DNA of 38,444 nucleotides from Archaeoglobales archaeon. Its GTDB lineage: Archaea; Halobacteriota; Archaeoglobi; Archaeoglobales; Archaeoglobaceae. Positions 33,733-38,444 of the stretch are shown here, one piece after another. The position numbers were made by a program, and so were the translations under genes. Each line of letters starts with the position of its first letter. Position 1 is the first letter of the stretch. The stretch lies in assembly GCA_029984855.1 (NCBI GenBank), contig JARQZL010000125.1, positions 1-38,444 of the forward strand, read 5' to 3'. The notes beneath the pieces are model-generated. The model was not told the origin of the DNA. It ran no database searches and worked only from the letters and a program-made list of their open reading frames with translations.

Positions 33733-34575
33733 TTACAGCAGAAGTGCAGTAGAGAGCAGTATGGTCATAAACGAGAGCTTCCAGAAAACAGAAGTGGCTT
33801 TTTCAATATCTTTTTCATCCGGCTCTCTTCCAGCATCTATTGAATAGCATCCAGGTTTTTCAAGGGAAACTCCAAGAGTATATGCCATTGCCACCATCGC
33901 ATGGCCATTCAGCTTAACGGTGTGCCTGTACGCTTTGAGGCTGGCAGGATTCAGCAGGGCAAATAGCAGAACTGAGATCCTTGCCGGTAAAAAGTTTGCC
34001 ACATCATCCAGTCTTGCTGCAAATTTACCAAACTTCTCGTATTCTGGAGTTTTATAACCAATCATAGCATCGCATACGTTTATGGCTCTGTAAACCATGG
34101 CTCCTGGCAGGCCGAAGATAGAGAAGTAGAGAAGGGGGGCAAATACGCCATCAACAAAGTTTTCGGCAATTGACTCTATGACCGCTGAACAGAGCTGATT
34201 GCTGTTGAGCATGCGTGTATCTCTGCTCACAATCATCTGAACTTTCCTTGAATCAATTCCATTTGAAATCGTTGCCTTCGCATGTTCCACCATACTCCTG
34301 ATTGATATGCAGGAAAAAAGGAAATAGGCAGAGATTATAGGGGAAAGAGGGTGCGGAAGCAGGAAAGGTAGCAGTGAGAGGATCAATGCAAAAGTTACAA
34401 CTACAAGTGTGAAAAAAGTACCAGCGGCAAAATCAATCTTCTGTCTTCTCCACTTAGAGTCGAAAAAACCAATGAGCCTGCCAGACCACACTACAGGATG
34501 GATGGCTTCTGGTGGCTCAACCATTACAAGATCAAGGATGATTGCAAGGATTAAAATCAGTATTTCATCATACAT
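33733..34575 (-). CDS. cbiB: Adenosylcobinamide-phosphate synthase CbiB/CobD
   Basis: CbiB is a membrane enzyme that attaches the aminopropanol side chain during cobalamin assembly. The 280-residue protein shows LDLVMVEPPEAIHPVVWSGR near the N-terminus, VSRDTRMLNSNQLCSAVIE and ESIAENFVDGVFAPLLYF. YRAINVCDAMIGYKTPEYEKFGKFAARLDDVANFLPAR is present as consecutive conserved segments. At least four hydrophobic segments fit an integral membrane protein. No other cobalamin gene is next to it. Confidence 0.93.
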   Translation of the reverse strand: MYDEILILILAIILDLVMVEPPEAIHPVVWSGRLIGFFDSKWRRQKIDFAAGTFFTLVVVTFALILSLLPFLLPHPLSPIISAYFLFSCISIRSMVEHAKATISNGIDSRKVQMIVSRDTRMLNSNQLCSAVIESIAENFVDGVFAPLLYFSIFGLPGAMVYRAINVCDAMIGYKTPEYEKFGKFAARLDDVANFLPARISVLLFALLNPASLKAYRHTVKLNGHAMVAMAYTLGVSLEKPGCYSIDAGREPDEKDIEKATSVFWKLSFMTILLSTALLL

Positions 34576-34633
34576 GAACTGCCAACAGCATCATCGCTTT
34601 TCACACTTTCGCAGCATACAAAAAGACTTTAAG

Positions 34634-34692
34634 ATGTTTATGTAAACATGGGCAAGGTGTATGAATGAAAACATGGCAAGGTGGAGTGAATG
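34634..34692 (+). promoter_or_regulatory. radA leader: 16-bp palindrome and duplicated initiation region
   Basis: ATGTTTA-TG-TAAACAT (34634-34649) is a perfect palindrome just downstream of TATA-like CTTTAAG (about 34626-34632). It is followed by two tandem 24-base near copies (34644-34667 and 34669-34692), each containing CAAGGTG and ending GAATG. The second ends in the radA start codon. The first holds a possible six-codon frame at 34648-34668. A further out-of-frame 23-codon frame (34661-34732) overlaps the radA start. Confidence 0.45.
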
Positions 34693-35700
34693 GCAGAAGA
34701 GGCTGAAAAAACAGGAGAAGTTGAGGAGATGATAGAAGTTGAAAATGCCATCGATCTTGAGGATTTGCCAAGTGTTGGGCCCGCAATAGCGGAGAAGCTC
34801 AGAGATGCAGGTTTTTCAACCATTGAAGCTATTGCTGTCGCTTCCCCCACTGAACTAAGCTCAGCTGCCGAAATTGGTGAGTCAACAGCGGCAAAGATAA
34901 TTGCTGCGGCAAGAAAAATGGCAGATATTGGTGGATTTGAGAGCGGTGATAAAGTTCTCGAGCGCAGGAAACGCATAAGCAAGATAACTACAGGGAGTAA
35001 AGCTCTTGACGAGTTGCTCGGAGGTGGAGTGGAAACACAGTCTATAACGGAGCTGTTTGGTGAATTCGGGAGTGGGAAAACTCAGATATGCCACCAGCTT
35101 GCTGTAAACGTCCAGCTACCAAAAGATGCTGGAGGACTTGAAGGTTCCGTGATTGTTATTGATACGGAAAACACGTTCAGGCCTGAAAGGATCATGCAGA
35201 TGGCAAAGGCCAGGGGTCTTGACGCAGAAAAAGCTTTGAAAAACATATATGTTGCGCAGGCATACAACTCGAATCACCAGATGCTCCTCGTTGACAATGC
35301 AAAGGAGCTTGCAAACAGGCTCAAAAAAGAAGGAGAGCAAGTGAAGCTTCTGATAGTGGATTCCCTGATGGCTCACTTCAGAGCAGAATATGTTGGAAGA
35401 GGAACCTTAGCAGACAGGCAGCAGAAGCTCAACAGGCACCTCCATGATCTGATGAGGTTTGGGGAGGTATTTAATGCTGCAATAGTTGTCACCAATCAGG
35501 TTCAGGCTAAGCCAGATACGTTCTTTGGCGATCCAACAAAGCCTGTAGGTGGGCATATAGTTGCGCATACGGCAACCTTCAGAGTCTATCTCAGAAAGAG
35601 TAAGGGAGAGTTAAGGGTTGCAAGATTGATAGACTCCCCACATCTACCGGAGGGGGAAGCCGTGTTCAAGGTTACCGAAACCGGGATAGAGGACAAGTAA
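34690..35700 (+). CDS. radA: DNA repair and recombination protein RadA
   Basis: RadA is the archaeal RecA/Rad51 recombinase that forms filaments on single-stranded DNA and drives strand exchange. The 336 residues include an N-terminal helix-hairpin-helix domain ([24 protein letters not shown] within about 22-75), a linker with the polymerisation-type motif GFESGDKVL and Walker A GEFGSGKT at 124-131. Walker B-type [15 protein letters not shown] and loop L2 region [21 protein letters not shown] follow. The ribosome site AAGGTGGAG precedes the ATG. An unusual palindrome and tandem duplication lie in the leader. Confidence 0.97.
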   Translation: MAEEAEKTGEVEEMIEVENAIDLEDLPSVGPAIAEKLRDAGFSTIEAIAVASPTELSSAAEIGESTAAKIIAAARKMADIGGFESGDKVLERRKRISKITTGSKALDELLGGGVETQSITELFGEFGSGKTQICHQLAVNVQLPKDAGGLEGSVIVIDTENTFRPERIMQMAKARGLDAEKALKNIYVAQAYNSNHQMLLVDNAKELANRLKKEGEQVKLLIVDSLMAHFRAEYVGRGTLADRQQKLNRHLHDLMRFGEVFNAAIVVTNQVQAKPDTFFGDPTKPVGGHIVAHTATFRVYLRKSKGELRVARLIDSPHLPEGEAVFKVTETGIEDK

Positions 35701-35775
35701 CCATTAATTTTTTAAGCAGCTTTCATTCACTCCAAATATGTATTTCTACCGGAAATTTTATAAGATTTTACATCT

Positions 35776-35792
35776 CCACTTTAAGTGGTGAT
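35776..35792 (+). promoter_or_regulatory. Palindrome and Shine-Dalgarno before the KaiC-like gene
   Basis: CCACTT-T-AAGTGG (35776-35788) is a perfect inverted repeat near the expected transcription start, given TATA-like TTTTATAAG at about 35756-35764. The right arm overlaps the ribosome site GGTGAT (35787-35792), which lies four bases before the ATG at 35797. It could be an operator or a small start-site hairpin that hides the ribosome site. Confidence 0.4.
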
Positions 35793-35796
35793 AACA

Positions 35797-36648
35797 ATGA
35801 GAATGGAGATGCGAGTTGAGACCGGGGTTTATGGTCTTGACGAACTCCTTGATTCTGGTTTTCGGCCAAATACAGTTAATGTAGTTCTTGGTTCTACTGG
35901 AACAGGTAAAACAATCTTTTCTCTTCAATTCCTTCTTAAAGGGCTTGAAAGAGGAGAAAAGGGGATATTCATTTCATTTGATATGGATGTTAAGGACGTT
36001 GTCGATGTTGCAAGTGCGATTGGCTGGGAAGAAGTCGAAGATTATGTTGATAGCGGGATGCTCGTCATAAACAAGTTTTATGCAGAAAATGTCTCATATA
36101 TAAACAACGATTTGCTTACATTTATTGTATCGGAATCTGGAGAGACAACACGGATAGCAATAGACTCATTCACACCACTCATCTCCTCCTTAAGCTATGA
36201 AATGAGGAACGACGTCAACTGGTTCTTCTCGAAACTGAGAGAGGCTGGAACCGCCGTTATTACACTCGAGGAGCCCCTTAACGGGGATATGAGTGAGCCA
36301 TCAGTAGTTATCCCGCTCTTTCTCGGCGATAGCGTTATACAGCTCAAGAACATTGGATATGGGGAAGCGTTCAACAGAACACTCAGGGTGATAAAACACC
36401 GGGGTTCATGGCATGCAGAGGGCGTTTTTCCATACAGAATTCTCGAAGGACTCGGGATGATTGTAGAGGGAGGAGAGTTCGTCGAGTCGATGAGAGAGCC
36501 GGTAGACCTCAATCAGACTCTGGAAAAAGCCGGGATAAAGAGGGAAAAAATAGACAAAGATATGCTCAAAAAGCTTCAGAGAGTTGCAGAAAGTAGAACT
36601 GCTAGAGCAGAAGAGATAATCGTGAATATTCTGAAAAAATATGCTTGA
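35797..36648 (+). CDS. KaiC-like RecA-fold ATPase
   Basis: The 283-residue single-domain protein (from the ATG supported by GGTGAT) has Walker A GSTGTGKT (32-39) and a Walker B-like RIAIDSFTPLISSL with D123. At the position where KaiC proteins usually carry a catalytic Glu-Glu (after GIFIS), it has F-D-M-D, so hydrolysis may be weak or altered. The C-terminal 50-60 residues are helical and charged. It is followed after nine bases by a small roadblock-like gene. Such archaeal KaiC homologues are thought to act in signalling; the role here is unknown. Confidence 0.85.
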   Translation: MRMEMRVETGVYGLDELLDSGFRPNTVNVVLGSTGTGKTIFSLQFLLKGLERGEKGIFISFDMDVKDVVDVASAIGWEEVEDYVDSGMLVINKFYAENVSYINNDLLTFIVSESGETTRIAIDSFTPLISSLSYEMRNDVNWFFSKLREAGTAVITLEEPLNGDMSEPSVVIPLFLGDSVIQLKNIGYGEAFNRTLRVIKHRGSWHAEGVFPYRILEGLGMIVEGGEFVESMREPVDLNQTLEKAGIKREKIDKDMLKKLQRVAESRTARAEEIIVNILKKYA

Positions 36649-36657
36649 GGTTGGAGG

Positions 36658-37017
36658 ATGATCTCCAGGGTATCCTTTATACTTTACCCGATTTATTCAG
36701 ATCCTGAAGTGAAGATGACGGCACTGTACAGGATAGATGGGATACCGGTCTTTCTTAAGATAAACGCACCTAAGCGGGAGATGGCAAGCACCCTTTACTG
36801 GCTTGAAGGGCAGATAAAAGACATGCTCCATCAGATATTTAACCGAAATCTGAGCGAGGCAAGCTTCAGATTTGGAGATGTGAGAATACACATGTATCCT
36901 GTTTCAAGAACAATAGTTCTGGCTATAATGGCCAGCGAAGAGGTTTCGATGTACAAACTGGAGGTTGATGTGAGAACCGCTCAGACACAACTTGCAAGAC
37001 TTGTTGGCTGTGAGTAA
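36658..37017 (+). CDS. Roadblock/LC7-like small protein
   Basis: The 119-residue protein has the alternating beta/alpha pattern of roadblock (MglB-like) proteins: ALYRIDGIPVFLKI, a helix at about 45-65, VRIHMYPVSRTIVLAIMASEE and a C-terminal helix TAQTQLARLVG. Family membership is a pattern judgement, not proven. It is preceded by GGTTGGAGG, nine bases after the KaiC-like stop, so the two form a two-gene unit. Roadblock proteins often partner GTPases or ATPases. Confidence 0.6.
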   Translation: MISRVSFILYPIYSDPEVKMTALYRIDGIPVFLKINAPKREMASTLYWLEGQIKDMLHQIFNRNLSEASFRFGDVRIHMYPVSRTIVLAIMASEEVSMYKLEVDVRTAQTQLARLVGCE

Positions 37018-37074
37018 ATGTTCTCCTCACCTGCAATCAATTTCTCATTTTTCTTTCATCAAGCACTCAGGCAA

Positions 37075-37848
37075 TCACTCAAACCTGATAACTCTGCAAC
37101 CTTTACCGTAGTTTTCGGGGTAGACTCCTTTCAATTTTCCGCTGCACACCGGACATTTGGGATTGCTCCGCAAGTCAACGGTTACAAACTCCATTGATGA
37201 CAGGTCAATTCTCAGATATTTTCCGCCGAGGGTTTGCAGACCGGCAATCAGCTTTATGGTTTCAGCAGCCTGAATGCATCCGAAAAATCCTGCTGTGAAA
37301 CCCATTACACCTGCAATCTCTCTGCTACCGTACTCAGGCGCTTCAGGAAACACACAGCGATAGCATGGAGATCGTGTTACAGTCATAATCTCTCCTTCAA
37401 AACTTCCTATTGCTGAGTGGACAAATGGCTTTCCGGTGAGCATGCATGCATCGTTAACAATATACCTTGTTGCGAGGTTATCCGGACAGAGAACGACAAC
37501 ATCGTACCTTTCCAGAATTCCCATTATGTTGCTGGCAGTAATATCGAATGGATATGCAACAGCTTTAACATCGGGATTCAGGTTTTCAACAAAGAGTTTT
37601 GCAGATTCAGCCTTGTTCATCCCTATTTTACCGGCATGGATTATCTGCCTCTGGAGATTGTGCTCCTCCACAACATCTCCATCTGCTATACCGATTTCTC
37701 CAACTCCCGCTGCTGCGAGGTAGGAAATTGCAGAACTCCCGACCCCTCCGGCCCCCACCACAAGAACTTTTGCTTTAAAAAGTTTCTCCTGCCCCTCTTC
37801 CCCGAACTCCGGTATCATTACCTGCCTGATGTATCTTTCCATTTTCAT
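37075..37848 (-). CDS. E1-like adenylyltransferase (ThiF/MoeB/HesA family)
   Basis: This ubiquitin-activating-type enzyme adenylates the C-terminal glycine of a small beta-grasp protein (MoaD, ThiS or SAMP-like). The 257 residues contain GAGGVGSS (32-39), the ATP-binding DGDVVEEHNLQRQ (56-68) and two zinc CxxC pairs (C162/C165 and C232/C235). At the position of the usual catalytic cysteine before AGV there is Arg176 (SREIAGV). This would still allow MoeB-like adenylation but not thioester transfer from that site. The start has GGGGTGC upstream. No beta-grasp partner is visible nearby. Confidence 0.88.
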   Translation of the reverse strand: MKMERYIRQVMIPEFGEEGQEKLFKAKVLVVGAGGVGSSAISYLAAAGVGEIGIADGDVVEEHNLQRQIIHAGKIGMNKAESAKLFVENLNPDVKAVAYPFDITASNIMGILERYDVVVLCPDNLATRYIVNDACMLTGKPFVHSAIGSFEGEIMTVTRSPCYRCVFPEAPEYGSREIAGVMGFTAGFFGCIQAAETIKLIAGLQTLGGKYLRIDLSSMEFVTVDLRSNPKCPVCSGKLKGVYPENYGKGCRVIRFE

Positions 37849-38007
37849 TCCAGCACCCCGTAGCTTACCGCTTATTTATCCCATCTACTAATTATTATTT
37901 CCGTTCTTTACCTGATGGCATGTTTCACTCAATTATTTTCATTTATTTTAGCAATAAAAACCAGATCCGGGCAAATATTTTTAAATGTGGTTGGGATATT
38001 AAAAGCT

Positions 38008-38444
38008 GTGAGAAATCGGATAGTTTACTCACCGTCCAATGATGTGAAAGAAGCTTACAGGCAGCTTGTTAACCAGCTTGAACAGATTGACTTTGAGCCA
38101 AATTTTTTACTGCTGTTTTTAACCGAAGGAGTATGGAAGAACTACAGGGTTTTTACTGAGTTATTCAAGAAGAGATTTCCGGATGCTAAGATGCTTGGTT
38201 GCACGGTGGAGGGTTATCTCGTCAAAAATGAGATATGGATGAGGGGAGTTGCTGCCTTACTTGGGGAATTTGATGGAAAGGTGGAGGTTTTCCGGGCCAA
38301 AGACAAGACAGCGACCAGAACAGCAGAGAAGCTTGGCGGGATGATCGGAAAGGGTTGGGATGCAATTTTGCTGATGTTTCCAGCTTTTTACTTTCCCGGG
38401 AAGTTCGAGTTTTTGAAGGCTTTTTTGAATGACAGGAGGTATTA
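38008..38444 (+). CDS. FIST-domain sensor protein (N-terminal part, cut by window edge)
   Basis: A frame from GTG at 38008 stays open to the window end (145 codons). The product shows FIST N-domain features: NFLLLFLTEGVWKNYRVF, KMLGCTVEGYLV and an acidic GKVEVFRAKD stretch, then WDAILLMFPAF. FIST domains are thought to bind small ligands in signalling proteins. TATA-like TTTTTAAAT (about 37978-37985) lies about 27 nt before the GTG, which supports a leaderless start. The rest, which may carry an output domain, is outside the window. Confidence 0.75.
   Translation, partial: MRNRIVYSPSNDVKEAYRQLVNQLEQIDFEPNFLLLFLTEGVWKNYRVFTELFKKRFPDAKMLGCTVEGYLVKNEIWMRGVAALLGEFDGKVEVFRAKDKTATRTAEKLGGMIGKGWDAILLMFPAFYFPGKFEFLKAFLNDRRY

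Noticed and set aside
8092-37848. thiE and the ThiF-like gene as parts of one thiamine pathway locus
   Set aside because: They are almost 29 kb apart, no ThiS is present, and the E1-like protein lacks the ThiF cysteine position.
1-38444. CRISPR arrays, rRNA genes and box C/D guide RNAs
   Set aside because: No regularly spaced repeats or rRNA sequence were seen. A few TGATGA-like strings in gaps lacked matching C', D and D' boxes.

Overview
The window comes from a hyperthermophilic archaeon, most likely of the Archaeoglobales (Archaeoglobus, Ferroglobus or Geoglobus type). The archaeal markers are aIF2 gamma, RadA, an aCPSF2-type beta-CASP nuclease, Pilin_N type IV pilins, archaeal TATA boxes about 25 nt before start codons, and a tRNA-Ile with an intron. 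Multiheme c-type cytochromes, futalosine-route menaquinone genes and two ferrous-iron transporters suggest anaerobic respiration. The genus assignment is inference. No gene-free stretch exceeds 300 bases; the largest gap is 188 bases, at 31868-32055.

Left part (1-6.9 kb): the tail of an unidentified gene, radC with an extra N-terminal domain, trpS, a small five- or six-heme cytochrome, an ATPase of the AAA/DUF4143 type, and a tetraheme secreted cytochrome rich in glycosylation sequons. That last protein looks like an extracellular cytochrome nanowire subunit. A radical SAM/HhH protein follows. From 6.9 to 10.6 kb are thrC, thiE and a lipoprotein with a beta-propeller.

From 10.7 to 16.4 kb a minus-strand operon encodes a type IV pilus: secretion ATPase, TadC-like membrane protein and four pilin-like proteins. 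Two of the pilins share an 83-base stretch that is identical at DNA level, and the last two have their own promoter flanked by palindromes. From 16.5 to 24 kb are mostly housekeeping genes: aCPSF2, a CYTH protein, FKBP, an adenosine-specific-kinase family protein, TrkA-N/DHH, MazG, a wHTH protein, UPF0179, aIF2 gamma and a PIN protein. A tRNA-Ile(GAU) with a predicted 13-nt intron follows, then mqnA-mqnC and an AmrS-type radical SAM gene.

From 27.2 to 31.9 kb is an iron(II) uptake locus: feoA, a feoB split into GTPase and permease genes, and a second, fused feoB. Each permease is followed by a related small membrane protein. A palindrome lies just upstream of the feoA TATA box. From 32 kb to the end are argS, cbiB, radA (with a palindrome and duplicated initiation region in its leader), a KaiC-like ATPase paired with a small roadblock-like protein, an E1-like adenylyltransferase lacking the usual cysteine, and the start of a FIST-domain sensor gene.

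Most genes seem to be read from leaderless or very short-leader mRNAs. I used TATA-to-start distance to choose starts, which shortens several of the longest possible reading frames. The observations most worth following are the nanowire-type cytochrome, the duplicated Feo units with companion membrane proteins, the KaiC/roadblock pair, the pilin DNA identity and operator-like palindromes, and the minimal tRNA intron.
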